Positions 8,577 to 18,465 of a stretch of 64,000 nucleotides of DNA are shown in pieces. The DNA is from an uncultured Clostridia bacterium (GTDB lineage: Bacteria > Bacillota > Clostridia > Oscillospirales > Acutalibacteraceae): positions 1 through 64,000 of the forward strand of contig CANROX010000005.1 of assembly GCA_947632335.1 (NCBI GenBank). Reading direction: 5' to 3'. The position numbers and the translations under genes were made by a program. The notes under the pieces were generated by a model. It saw only the letters and a list, made by a program, of their open reading frames with translations, did not search any database and was not told the origin of the DNA. Every line of letters begins with the position of its first letter. Positions within the stretch are counted from its first letter, which is position 1.

Positions 8577-10091
8577 TTATTCTATAATTGATATTCCTGT
8601 CATTTCTTCCGGCTGAGGAAGTCCTAAAATTTTAAGCATTGTAGGAGCAATATCTGCAAGTCTGCCACCCTCACGAAGTGTGCAGGGATAATTAACTACG
8701 CAGAAAGGAACAGGATTTGTGGTGTGGGCTGTAAAGGGGGAGCCGTCCTCCTCATACATTTTATCTGCATTTCCGTGGTCGGCTGTAATGAGGGCAACAC
8801 CCTCCATTTCCGTAATGGCGGAAACAATTTTTCCCACACATTCGTCAACCGCCTGAACAGCGGCAACGGCTGCGTCAAAGTCGCCTGTATGACCTACCAT
8901 ATCACAGTTGGCAAAGTTCAGTATAATCATATCGTACTTGCCGCTTTTAATTGCCTCACAGCATTTGTCAGTTACCTCATAGGCGGACATTTCCGGTTTA
9001 AGGTCGTAGGTTGCGACCTTTGGAGATTTAACAAGTATTCTGTCCTCCCTATCGTACTGCTTTTCAACACCGCCGTTAAAGAAGAATGTTACATGGGCAT
9101 ATTTTTCTGTTTCGGCAATTCTAAGCTGTGTAAGCCCCTTGTCTGATACATATTCACCTATTGTATTGGCAAGTGACTGTGGCTTAAATGCAACATATAC
9201 ATTTGGCATTGTAGCGTCATACTGGGTCATACATACAAATGTAATGGGGAAGAAGCCTTTTTTCCTTTCAAAGCCGTCAAAGGTTTCATCAACAAGAGTT
9301 CTGGTAATTTCCCTGGCTCTGTCGGGACGGAAGTTAAAGAATATAACGGAGTCGTTTTCCTTAATTGTATCGCCGCCCTCTATTACTGTTGGCAGGACAA
9401 ACTCGTCGGTGATACCGTTGTCATAGGAATTTTGTATAGCCTCTGTAGTTGTCAACGCCTTTTCGCCCTCACCGTATACCATGGCGGAGTATGCCTTTTC
9501 AACTCTTTCCCAACGGTTATCTCTGTCCATAGCATAGTATCTGCCGTTTATGGTGGCAATTTTACCTACGCCGATTTCAGCCATTTTTTCTTCGCACTCA
9601 ATAATAAAATCCTTAGCTGATGAGGGGGGAACATCACGACCGTCAAGAAAGGCATGAACATAAACCTTTTTAAGTCCAGCCTTTTTTGCAAGGGCAAGAA
9701 GTCCGTAGAGGTGGGTGTTGTGAGAATGAACGCCGCCGCTTGATAAAAGTCCCATAAAGTGCAGGGAGGAATTATTTTCCTTTGCGTTGTCAATAGCCTT
9801 TTTAATTGCCTGGTTGTTGTCTATTTCTCCCTCTTTAATGGACTTTGTAATCCTTGTAAGCTCCTGATAAACAACTCTGCCGGCACCAATATTTGTGTGG
9901 CCAACCTCTGAGTTACCCATTTGACCGTCAGGCAGACCAACATCCATACCGGAAGCACCGATTGTTGTTACAGGGTTTTCGGCAAAAAGTTTATCAAGGT
10001 TAGGCTTGCTGGCTGTGGTAATTGCGTTGCCCTTGCCGGCAGGGGCAATACCGTAGCCGTCCAATATCATTAAAATTAACGGTTTTTTCAT
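8577..10091 (-). CDS. gpmI: 2,3-bisphosphoglycerate-independent phosphoglycerate mutase
   Basis: [32 protein letters not shown] motifs; adjacent to tpiA and pgk. Confidence 0.97.
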   Translation of the reverse strand: MKKPLILMILDGYGIAPAGKGNAITTASKPNLDKLFAENPVTTIGASGMDVGLPDGQMGNSEVGHTNIGAGRVVYQELTRITKSIKEGEIDNNQAIKKAIDNAKENNSSLHFMGLLSSGGVHSHNTHLYGLLALAKKAGLKKVYVHAFLDGRDVPPSSAKDFIIECEEKMAEIGVGKIATINGRYYAMDRDNRWERVEKAYSAMVYGEGEKALTTTEAIQNSYDNGITDEFVLPTVIEGGDTIKENDSVIFFNFRPDRAREITRTLVDETFDGFERKKGFFPITFVCMTQYDATMPNVYVAFKPQSLANTIGEYVSDKGLTQLRIAETEKYAHVTFFFNGGVEKQYDREDRILVKSPKVATYDLKPEMSAYEVTDKCCEAIKSGKYDMIILNFANCDMVGHTGDFDAAVAAVQAVDECVGKIVSAITEMEGVALITADHGNADKMYEEDGSPFTAHTTNPVPFCVVNYPCTLREGGRLADIAPTMLKILGLPQPEEMTGISIIE

Positions 10092-10115
10092 TATATTTCA
10101 ATCCTTATTTTTTCA

Positions 10116-10883
10116 TTACTTTGAAGCAGCTGCTACGATTGGCTGGAATTTTTCTGCAACAAGGGAGGCACCGCCAATAAGACCGCCGTCAACATCAGGC
10201 TTAGCGAGAAGTTCCTCTGCGTTGCCTGCATTCATAGAACCGCCGTACTGGATTGTTACTGCGTCGGCAACCTCTTGGCTGTAGAGCTTGGCAAGAGTTG
10301 CTCTTATAAAGGCACAAACCTCCTGAGCCTGTTCGGCAGTAGCTGTCTTACCTGTGCCAATAGCCCATACAGGTTCATAGGCAATAACGGTGTTTTTAAC
10401 ATCTTCAGCGGATACATCAAAGAGGTCCAGCTTAATCTGTCTTGCAATTACTTCTTCAGTAATGTCACATTCTCTTTCCCAGAGAAGTTCTCCTACACAG
10501 ACAATAGGCTTTAAGCCTGAAGCAAGGACAGCTTTTGTCCTCTTGTTGACAGTTTCGTCTGTTTCTCCAAAGTACTGTCTTCTTTCGCTGTGTCCGAGAA
10601 CAACATATTCAACGCCTAATTCTTTAAGCATACCTGTGGAAATTTCCCCTGTGTATGCACCGCTTTCTTCCCAGTGGCAGTTTTCTGCACCGATTTTAAT
10701 ATTTGTACCTTTTGTTGTTTCCACTGCAACAGCAATATCAACATAAGGCACGCAGGCAATAACTTCACAATCTGCGTCCTTAACCATTGGGGCAAGTTCT
10801 GTAAGAAGAGCTTTAGCCTCTGAGGGGGTTTTATTCATTTTCCAGTTACCGGCAATAATTGCCTTTCTTTTACTCTTATCCAT
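10116..10883 (-). CDS. tpiA: Triosephosphate isomerase
   Basis: AGNWKMNKT, GHSERR, AYEPVWAIGTG, IQYGGS. Confidence 0.98.
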   Translation of the reverse strand: MDKSKRKAIIAGNWKMNKTPSEAKALLTELAPMVKDADCEVIACVPYVDIAVAVETTKGTNIKIGAENCHWEESGAYTGEISTGMLKELGVEYVVLGHSERRQYFGETDETVNKRTKAVLASGLKPIVCVGELLWERECDITEEVIARQIKLDLFDVSAEDVKNTVIAYEPVWAIGTGKTATAEQAQEVCAFIRATLAKLYSQEVADAVTIQYGGSMNAGNAEELLAKPDVDGGLIGGASLVAEKFQPIVAAASK

Positions 10884-10986
10884 TTTAGATTTCCTTTCTC
10901 TATTGCAGGCACTTCTGCAATATGTAAAATTATGTGTTAAGGGCGAACATTTTGTCCGCCCCTTTGTGTATTAATTTAAGGTTTTA

Positions 10987-12195
10987 TTACTTGTCTGCAA
11001 TAACATCAATACCGGGAAGAACCTTTCCCTCCAGGTATTCAAGAGATGCTCCGCCGCCTGTGGAGATGTGGCTCATCTTGTCTGCAAATCCAAGCTGAAT
11101 GACAGCAGCAGCAGAGTCACCGCCGCCAATAATTGTTGTTGCGTCTGTTTCAGCAAGGGCTTTGGCAACTGCGATTGTACCGGCTGCAAGGGTGGGGTTC
11201 TCAAACACGCCCATAGGTCCGTTCCAAACAACAGTCTTTGCTGACTTAACTGCGTTGCCGAAGAGTTCCTGTGTCTTTGTACCGATATCAAGACCCTCCT
11301 TGTCGGCAGGAATTGCTGTAGCGTCTACAACTTCCACATCAACGGGAGCGTCGATTGGGTCAGGGAAATCCTTTACAACTGTGGTATCAATGGGGAGGAG
11401 GAGCTGTTTGCCAAGGCTCTCTGCCTTTTCCATCATTTCTTTACAGTAGTCAATTTTGCTGTCGTCAACAAGAGATTTTCCTACTTCGTAGCCCTTGGCT
11501 TTCAGGAATGTATAAGCCATACCGCCGCCAATAATAAGTGTGTCACACTTTTCCAAAAGGTTTGAAATAACATTGAGCTTGTCGGCAACTTTTGCACCGC
11601 CGAGAATGGCCACAAAAGGTCTTACCGGATTTTCAACAGCGTTGCCCAGGTAGTCGATTTCCTTTTGCATAAGGTAGCCGACTGCTGTGTCCTTAATGTG
11701 TTTTGTAACACCTGCAGTTGAGCAGTGTGCTCTGTGGGCTGAACCGAAAGCGTCCATTACATAGCAGTCTGCAAGAGATGCAAGTTCGCTTGAAAAAGGT
11801 TCAAGGTTCTTTGTTTCTTCTTTTCTGAATCTTGTGTTCTGGAGGAGAACAACATCTCCGTCTTTCATTGACTCAACAGCCGCCTTTGCATTTTTGCCTA
11901 CAACTTCATCATCAGCGGCAAAAACAACATTCTTGCCCAAAAGCTCTGAAAGTCTGACTGCAACAGGTGCAAGTGAAAATTTTTCCTCCGGACCGTTCTT
12001 TGGTTTGCCAAGATGTGAGCAGAGGATAACCTTACCGCCGTCGTTCATAATCTTTTTGATTGTTGGTAAAGCGGCAGTAATTCTGTTGTCGTTTGTAATA
12101 ACGCCGTCCTTAAGAGGAACATTGAAATCACAACGACAAAGTACCTTTTTACCGGAATAGTTCACATCATCTACAGTAACTTTGTTTAAACCCAT
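10987..12195 (-). CDS. pgk: Phosphoglycerate kinase
   Basis: [34 protein letters not shown]. Confidence 0.98.
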   Translation of the reverse strand: MGLNKVTVDDVNYSGKKVLCRCDFNVPLKDGVITNDNRITAALPTIKKIMNDGGKVILCSHLGKPKNGPEEKFSLAPVAVRLSELLGKNVVFAADDEVVGKNAKAAVESMKDGDVVLLQNTRFRKEETKNLEPFSSELASLADCYVMDAFGSAHRAHCSTAGVTKHIKDTAVGYLMQKEIDYLGNAVENPVRPFVAILGGAKVADKLNVISNLLEKCDTLIIGGGMAYTFLKAKGYEVGKSLVDDSKIDYCKEMMEKAESLGKQLLLPIDTTVVKDFPDPIDAPVDVEVVDATAIPADKEGLDIGTKTQELFGNAVKSAKTVVWNGPMGVFENPTLAAGTIAVAKALAETDATTIIGGGDSAAAVIQLGFADKMSHISTGGGASLEYLEGKVLPGIDVIADK

Positions 12196-12394
12196 ATTTT
12201 AAACATCCTTTCAAATAAATTAACTTTCTGAATATCCGGTGAATAACATTCCCAGATACAGTTAATTATATAACAATTTTGTAATTGTTTCAATAGCTAC
12301 AGCAATTATTATCCTGATTTTTTTACATATTTTTCCTTGCAAATCCTAACTTGATACAGAAAAAATATATTTATAGAAAAATTTATGTTTAAGA

Positions 12395-12895
12395 TTAATC
12401 CCAGCTATGTCTGTGAAGTTGTCCATGTGTGAGAAGCTGTGGAAAATCCCACTGCCTTAAAACTTCATAAACCGCTATTGCAACAGAGTTGCTAAGGTTC
12501 AGACTTCTTGCGTCCTTTACCATAGGTATTCTGACGCAGTCATCCTTGTGCTGTAAAAGCAGGTGTTCGGGCAGTCCCCTTGTTTCCTTGCCAAAAAGCA
12601 GATAGCAGTTGTCCGGATAGGTTACATCAACATATCTGTTAAGGGCTTTTGTTGTATACATAAAATATTTACCACCCTTGGTTTTTTCAAGAAAATCCTG
12701 AAGACTGTCGTAATATGTTATGTCCAGCATATGCCAGTAGTCAAGGCCTGCACGCTTTAGGGTTTTGTCGTCTGTCTTAAATCCCAGGGGTTTTACAAGG
12801 TGAAGCCTTGCCCCTGTGGCGGCGCAGGTTCGTCCAATATTTCCTGTGTTTTGGGGAATTTCCGGTTCAACCATTACTATGTTAAGTATTGACAA
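12395..12895 (-). CDS. trmL: tRNA (cytidine(34)-2'-O)-methyltransferase, SPOUT family
   Basis: EPEIPQNTGNIGRTCAATGARLHLVKPLGF; LFGKETRGLPE; RSLNLSNSVAIAVYE. Start moved to TTG at 12895 with GAGGTG upstream. Confidence 0.9.
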   Translation of the reverse strand: MSILNIVMVEPEIPQNTGNIGRTCAATGARLHLVKPLGFKTDDKTLKRAGLDYWHMLDITYYDSLQDFLEKTKGGKYFMYTTKALNRYVDVTYPDNCYLLFGKETRGLPEHLLLQHKDDCVRIPMVKDARSLNLSNSVAIAVYEVLRQWDFPQLLTHGQLHRHSWD

Positions 12896-13025
12896 AATTA
12901 TCACCTCTATTCGATTATAAGGCAAAATAAAATTAATTGCAATTTTTGTGTGAAAACCTTGCCTCACTTTTTCTGTTATAGACAATTTTGCAGGAGGAAT
13001 AATATTAGTAACAGGAGGTGATTTT

Positions 13026-13205
13026 GTGAGTAGTTCAGGAATGTTTAAGGGAATGTTCGTAGGTATGGCATCAGGTATTGCAGTAGGTATGATTGGTGAA
13101 AAGATTTTAGACGGTAAAATGAAAAAGCCTATGAAAAAGAAAATGAATAAGGCCATACACGCAATGGAAGAAATGGTTGATACAGCCTCATATATGTTTA
13201 AATAA
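13026..13205 (+). CDS. 59-aa small Met/Lys/Gly-rich protein with a hydrophobic segment (GTG start)
   Basis: AGGAGGTGATTTT-GTG; translates to MSSSGMFKGMFVGMASGIAVGMIGEKILDGKMKKPMKKKMNKAIHAMEEMVDTASYMFK*; followed by a terminator. Absent from the ORF track. Confidence 0.75.
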   Translation: MSSSGMFKGMFVGMASGIAVGMIGEKILDGKMKKPMKKKMNKAIHAMEEMVDTASYMFK

Positions 13206-13246
13206 AATTATCCCCGTTTGCAGTAAAAAATGCAAATGGGGATAAT
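13205..13246. terminator. Bidirectional terminator
   Basis: AAATTATCCCCGTTTGCA-gtaaaaaa-TGCAAATGGGGATAATTT between convergent genes. Confidence 0.8.
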
Positions 13247-13249
13247 TTA

Positions 13250-14551
13250 TTATTTTTTTAAATTTCTCACTATAGAGTTTGTTCCCCAAAGGAGGAATAC
13301 TCCTGTGAACAGGGCTATAATTTCAAAAAAGGAATAGGAATATCCGCTTGTAAGGCTTATTATAAGGGATATGACTGTAATAAAAAGAAAGATTCCCATA
13401 ATTACAGAGTATCCTGTTTTTATTTCCCTGACAGCGCTTATTCCGCTGTAAAGGGTAAAGAAGAACAGTACCACAATGACGGGGGTGAGTCCTGCTAAAA
13501 TAATAAGTGTTCCGTTATACAAATTCATAGGGAAGGAATTGCCGGCAAAAAGTGTGGTGTTTTCCCTTTGCAGGGTTATGCCAAGCTGTTCAATCATATG
13601 GGAAATGCTAAAAAGATTGTCCTTGTCAATATAGCTTTCCACAAGGTGGAAGTTCCTAAAGCAAAGCACAAACAAAAGGAAGATGCCTGCGGGTATTCCC
13701 AAAAGGATAATGAGCCTTAACAAAAGGGAGGGAAGATTTTTTCTTATAAGTCCCAGGATATACTGTTTTTCTGACTTCTTTTTTAAAAAGTCTATTGTGG
13801 AGGAAAAGGAAAATGTCCATATTTTTATAAGATACACGCTGATTATAACAGTGAGTACAAAGCAGAGTATAACGGTAAAATTATTTACAGCCATATTCTT
13901 TTCCCTAAAATCAACCCTTGCAAAGTTTTTAAATCCCAATTTGGGAAACATTCTTGCAGCTTTGCTGTCCGTATTGCATAGGATTGATGTAAGGTTTTGG
14001 ATCTTATATTCTTCAATTCCCGTATAGTTAATATATATCCTTTCCTTGCCGTCCTTAAAAAGATTGTTCAGGTTCGTATTTTTATCATCGTAAATTCCCG
14101 TAACCCTGTAGCGGGTATCGTCCATTATAAATGTTTTGCCAATGGCGGTACTGCCGTAAAAATGTTTATCTGCAAAACTTTCGCTTATAACAGCGGTTTT
14201 TTCTCTGGAGTTTTCCATAACCTCTGTTATGCCCTCTCCTTTAAATGAAATGTTGCTGCAGTCAAGGAAGTTGGGGCTTATAAGTACAGGGGTTATTTTC
14301 GTTTTGTATACCTGTTGATTTGGAAGTTCGCAGCAGAAAGCAGTTTCTTCCATTTCCTCGTAGGTTTTTGTAATATTAAGGTAGTCTTTAATTGTTGCCT
14401 TGGACTTTCCCTGTGAAAGAACATTTTGCAGGGAAATAACAGTTTTTTTATTTTGTTCCTTATAGTTGTTCAGTACTGATGTGAACATTCCCAGGGTTAT
14501 GATAAGCGCCAAAGCGGCTAAGCCAAAGACTATAAATTTTGATTTTCTCAT
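13250..14551 (-). CDS. MacB/FtsX-type ABC permease with periplasmic domain
   Basis: MacB_PCD-like AVISESFADKHFYGSTAIGKTFIMDDTRYRVTGIYDD plus four predicted TM segments. Confidence 0.7.
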   Translation of the reverse strand: MRKSKFIVFGLAALALIITLGMFTSVLNNYKEQNKKTVISLQNVLSQGKSKATIKDYLNITKTYEEMEETAFCCELPNQQVYKTKITPVLISPNFLDCSNISFKGEGITEVMENSREKTAVISESFADKHFYGSTAIGKTFIMDDTRYRVTGIYDDKNTNLNNLFKDGKERIYINYTGIEEYKIQNLTSILCNTDSKAARMFPKLGFKNFARVDFREKNMAVNNFTVILCFVLTVIISVYLIKIWTFSFSSTIDFLKKKSEKQYILGLIRKNLPSLLLRLIILLGIPAGIFLLFVLCFRNFHLVESYIDKDNLFSISHMIEQLGITLQRENTTLFAGNSFPMNLYNGTLIILAGLTPVIVVLFFFTLYSGISAVREIKTGYSVIMGIFLFITVISLIISLTSGYSYSFFEIIALFTGVFLLWGTNSIVRNLKK

Positions 14552-14958
14552 AGTATGTCCGCCTTTACCAGTACTGTTTCTCCAAGTTTAAAATCCTTGT
14601 TGCTGTCGCAGATTGCCAGCACATTCATTTCAAGCTTTTCAATTTCCGTTTGTACTCCGTCGCTTTTAACTATCTGTACTTCCATAGAAGCAACTTCATA
14701 ATCTCCCTGTGAATTTCGTTTTACATAGTAAAGAGTGTTTCCCTTTAGAGCCGACGCCGGTACCAGAGTATAGGCGGGAAAAACATCATCGGGAACATCA
14801 AGGTCGCCGCTTGAAGTTAAGGAGGCGGTGACTGTGGTATATAACATGGAGTCAATGTGCCCTGAAATGTAGGTCAGTCCCCCTAAAACCATAAAGAAAA
14901 GGACGCCGAAAACTACAATGCCAATCTGAAATTTTTTCCGCAAATTTTTATTTTCCAT
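14548..14958 (-). CDS. Small membrane-anchored adaptor-like protein (possible truncated HlyD/MFP family)
   Basis: One N-terminal TM; C-terminal VPASALKGNTLYYVKRNSQGDYEVASMEVQIVKSDG...LGETVLVKADIL resembles an MFP C-terminal barrel; overlaps the permease gene. Confidence 0.5.
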   Translation of the reverse strand: MENKNLRKKFQIGIVVFGVLFFMVLGGLTYISGHIDSMLYTTVTASLTSSGDLDVPDDVFPAYTLVPASALKGNTLYYVKRNSQGDYEVASMEVQIVKSDGVQTEIEKLEMNVLAICDSNKDFKLGETVLVKADIL

Positions 14959-14967
14959 ATTGTCACC

Positions 14968-15801
14968 TTAAATTCTTGTAAAGGAACTTCTAAGGTCCTT
15001 TTCTCCAAGGAAGTAAATTAGAAGTGCAGGTATCATAAACATTACACCGCAGGCAAATATAATCTGTGTATCGGCGCTGCCGGCAGACAGGGAAACGGAG
15101 AGAGGATATTTTGACCTGTCTGTAAAGTAGATAAGGGGCTGTTCAATAACTCCCCAGGTGTCTACAAATGTAAGAAGTGCAAGAGATATAAGTCCGCCTC
15201 TGATTTGGGGAAGAATAATTCTAAAGAATATTTTAAAATAGGACGCTCCGTCAACCCGTGCCGCCTCTATGGAAGCGTCGGAAATATATCTTACATTCTG
15301 CCTTAACAGACATATGCCAAAGGCAGAAAATGTACCGGGTAAAATTATGCTCATTACATTGTTGAGAAGGTCAATTTTCTGATACATAAAATAGCTGGGT
15401 ACAAGGGTTACCTGAATTGGCAGGATAAGAAGTATCATATATACAAAGAAGATTTTGTCCCTGCCCGGGAATTTCAGCTTGCCAAAGGCAAAGGCCGCTA
15501 AAGATGAAACTATAAGCTGACATATGACGGTAGGGAAAGTAATGAGGACAGAGTTCCAAAATTCCTTTAAATATTGTGGGTTTCTGAAAAATACCCTGTA
15601 ATACTGTTCAAGGGAAAAATCCCCTGGTATCAGCTTAAAGGAGGTAAATTCCCCTGTGTTAAAGTTAAGCATTTCCGAAACTTCCTTAGTAGACATAAAG
15701 GAGCTTATAACCATAAAGAATACAGGAAGCAGGAATATAAGGGTAAGCACTATCAGCAGAGAGTACCTTAAATATTTTTTTACTTTAGATTTTGATTTCA
15801 T
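14968..15801 (-). CDS. Carbohydrate-type ABC transporter permease (MalG-like)
   Basis: EAARVDGASYFKIFFRIILPQIRGGL EAA-loop motif. Confidence 0.92.
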   Translation of the reverse strand: MKSKSKVKKYLRYSLLIVLTLIFLLPVFFMVISSFMSTKEVSEMLNFNTGEFTSFKLIPGDFSLEQYYRVFFRNPQYLKEFWNSVLITFPTVICQLIVSSLAAFAFGKLKFPGRDKIFFVYMILLILPIQVTLVPSYFMYQKIDLLNNVMSIILPGTFSAFGICLLRQNVRYISDASIEAARVDGASYFKIFFRIILPQIRGGLISLALLTFVDTWGVIEQPLIYFTDRSKYPLSVSLSAGSADTQIIFACGVMFMIPALLIYFLGEKDLRSSFTRI

Positions 15802-15810
15802 AGGAAGTCC

Positions 15811-16662
15811 TCATTCCATATAATCCGCTTTTCTCTCATACATAAAGAATGCCAGCATTATTCCAATAAAGATAAGGGACATTACTATTGCAGAGGAGGA
15901 AAGCTGTGAGTAGTTAAAGTTGTTGTAGTTGTTATTAATAAAATTTTGTAGAAAATATACATTTTCATTTGGATAGGTTCCGAACAGGGAGAAAGACTCT
16001 CTGAACATTCTGAAACTGTTGATAAGTGCCATTAAAAACACAAAAAATGTTGTTGGGGTAATTAGGGGCAGGGTGATTTTTACCGTAGTGGTAAATCCTC
16101 CTGCTCCCTCAAGGTGGGCGCTTTCGTGTACTGAGTTTGGAAGATTGGCAAGTCCCGCAGTAAAAAGGATTACACAAAAGCCACAGTTTTTCCAAATGTA
16201 AATAAGTATAATCATTACCATCGAAAAGCCACTGCTGAAAAAGTGAATGTTGTCAATGCCAAAGAAGTTAAGTATTCCGTTAATAGTGCCCTGGTCGTCA
16301 AAAAGCAGCTGCCAAATGTAAATTAGGGAGGCGGCAGGAATAACTATGGGCATAAGATATGCACTTCTGAAAAAGGCGGAAATCTTCTTAAAGGAGTTCA
16401 TAAATTTTGCAATTAAAAATGATATTATCATTAAAGAGGGGATTGCAATAAGGGTAAATATCATAGTGTTCCTGAGAGCATAGAGAAAGGCCCTGTTTTT
16501 AAAGATTGCAATATAGTTATCAAAGCCTGCAAATCCCCCCGTACCCATAAAGCTGTTGTAAATGCACATAAGGTACGGAATAACATAAAAGATAGCAATT
16601 CCTATTAATGAGGGCAGGAGAAAGATGTATGCCCATACTGCTTGTTTTTTCTCAAATTTCAT
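15811..16662 (-). CDS. Carbohydrate-type ABC transporter permease (MalF-like)
   Basis: ESAHLEGAGGFTTTVKITLPLITPT EAA-loop motif; multi-TM. Confidence 0.92.
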   Translation of the reverse strand: MKFEKKQAVWAYIFLLPSLIGIAIFYVIPYLMCIYNSFMGTGGFAGFDNYIAIFKNRAFLYALRNTMIFTLIAIPSLMIISFLIAKFMNSFKKISAFFRSAYLMPIVIPAASLIYIWQLLFDDQGTINGILNFFGIDNIHFFSSGFSMVMIILIYIWKNCGFCVILFTAGLANLPNSVHESAHLEGAGGFTTTVKITLPLITPTTFFVFLMALINSFRMFRESFSLFGTYPNENVYFLQNFINNNYNNFNYSQLSSSAIVMSLIFIGIMLAFFMYERKADYME

Positions 16663-16670
16663 TTTTGCAC

Positions 16671-18290
16671 CTATTCGTAGAGATAAATTTCTGTTTTTGA
16701 TTTTAAATTGGTAATAAAGTTGTCCAGGGAAATTTTATCCTGTAGAAAATCTTCAACCAAACCGCCTATAACATTTTTGTTGTAATATCCGTCCTTAATT
16801 ACAAATGTGTTAAGGCTTTGGCTGTGGTTAATAATTTTTTCAAGGAAAGAACTGTTTTTAGTAATCCTTTTAATTTTCTTTTCGCTTATACCTATATCGG
16901 AATAGCTTGTTTTAAGGGCCTCATTGTTTACAGGCAGGTTGTAGATGTTGGGAACATCACTGGCTTTAGAAGTGGAATAGGTTGAGTCATATGTTACATA
17001 CCTTTGCATTCGTTCCCCAAGGGAATACTTCATAAAGTCATAGGCGTTTTCCTGTAACTCCTTACTTGAATTTCCGTTAATCATAAAACCGCAGGTAATT
17101 TCACCACGGCGGGAATTTTTATCCTTTGTAATGCCGTCCATAAGGGTGGTTTTCCCTGTCATTGCAAGATTATCGTTAAAGTTATCGCTTTCATTTTCCA
17201 TAACAAACTGTTCAAACTGTCTGTTAATATCCTCCCATAGAAAGTCGTCGTCAGGATTAATTTTGCTGTAGAACTCCTGTGCATACTGATCAAGAAGGTC
17301 CTGGTCAAGGTTCCAAATCGAAAAGTCGTCATTTGAAAGTGCCTGTAGGTTTGGAAGACTGTAATTTATAGGAAAGTATCTTCCCTCACTATCAAAACCT
17401 CCCTTTTCAAAAAGACAGTTGTTCTCATTAACGGAGTGGATAGTTTTTTCTCCCTCCATATCCTTGGTTATAAGCTTTTTAATTGACTGTACTGTCTGTT
17501 TAAAGTCCTTGCTTTCAAAATCAGTCTTTGCTTTTTCTCTGTCTACATTATCGTTAATGTATTGTAAAAGCAGGTCCTTTGAGCTTTCATATCCCTCCAA
17601 AAAGCTGATTTTTTCGTCCTGTGCCATATATGTTTTAAGACTTTCCATAAGGTTGCTGTAGGTCAGCTTTTTGCTGGAGTCAACCTTGTAGTGGCTCAGT
17701 ACTTTTGTGTTTGAAATCAAAACATCAGGTCTATACAACATTGGCATAATATAGCGCTTGCCGTTAAAAACCCCTGTTTCCAGCAGGTGTCTGTTGTAGT
17801 TTTTCAGGTTCAGCCTGTTTTCCGATTTGTCATTTTCAATAAAGGTGTTCAGATCCGCAAACGCCCCCTGATTTACCAGCTTTGAAATTGGCAGTTCATT
17901 ATCCAGCAGGATAATATCCGGCCCGCCCCCTGCCATAATTTCCGTGGACATCTGCTGTATCATTCTGTCACGGGAGGGGAATTTTACAACCTCAACAGCC
18001 CTTTCTCCAACACCGTTCATTGAGCAATAGTTGTTATACATATGTGCCATTTGGAGAATAGGGTAATAAAACATTGTGTCATTGTCATAATGCTGATTGC
18101 TGTCCTCCGGGTCCACATAGGTGTAAATTGTAACCCTGTCATCTCGGCTGCTTGTGTCCGTGCCCTGGTCTTTATTGTTTCCGATATAGTCTTGATTGCT
18201 GTCTGCGGAGCAGGCAGTGAAAAACAGCAGTGTAAGTACAAGGAAACAGGCAAGTATAAGATTTACCAATTTTATTTTTTTCATATTCAT
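16671..18290 (-). CDS. Extracellular solute-binding lipoprotein
   Basis: Lipobox LLFFTACS; AGGGPDIILLDNE typical of family-1 SBPs; start may be MKKIKLVN at 18284. Confidence 0.9.
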   Translation of the reverse strand: MNMKKIKLVNLILACFLVLTLLFFTACSADSNQDYIGNNKDQGTDTSSRDDRVTIYTYVDPEDSNQHYDNDTMFYYPILQMAHMYNNYCSMNGVGERAVEVVKFPSRDRMIQQMSTEIMAGGGPDIILLDNELPISKLVNQGAFADLNTFIENDKSENRLNLKNYNRHLLETGVFNGKRYIMPMLYRPDVLISNTKVLSHYKVDSSKKLTYSNLMESLKTYMAQDEKISFLEGYESSKDLLLQYINDNVDREKAKTDFESKDFKQTVQSIKKLITKDMEGEKTIHSVNENNCLFEKGGFDSEGRYFPINYSLPNLQALSNDDFSIWNLDQDLLDQYAQEFYSKINPDDDFLWEDINRQFEQFVMENESDNFNDNLAMTGKTTLMDGITKDKNSRRGEITCGFMINGNSSKELQENAYDFMKYSLGERMQRYVTYDSTYSTSKASDVPNIYNLPVNNEALKTSYSDIGISEKKIKRITKNSSFLEKIINHSQSLNTFVIKDGYYNKNVIGGLVEDFLQDKISLDNFITNLKSKTEIYLYE

Positions 18291-18402
18291 AGCCCTTTAA
18301 CGATATTATACTTTACTATGAGGTAAGTATATCACTGTTTACAGAAAATAACAATTAAAAAAATCTGAAAACTGTGTGAATTTTATAAAATATAACAGCA
18401 AA

Positions 18403-18425
18403 AACCACCCCTTAACGGAGTGGTT
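18403..18425 (-). terminator. Terminator downstream of the M23 peptidase gene
   Basis: AACCACTCC-gttaa-GGGGTGGTT followed by T-run on the minus strand. Confidence 0.75.
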
Positions 18426-18465
18426 CCTGCATATAATTTGTTATGGAGTATAGAAAAACTCTTAT

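Noticed and set aside
12896-13156. N-terminal extension of the trmL ORF
   Set aside because: The RBS and TTG start at 12895 give the normal family N-terminus; the extension overlaps the 59-aa plus-strand gene.
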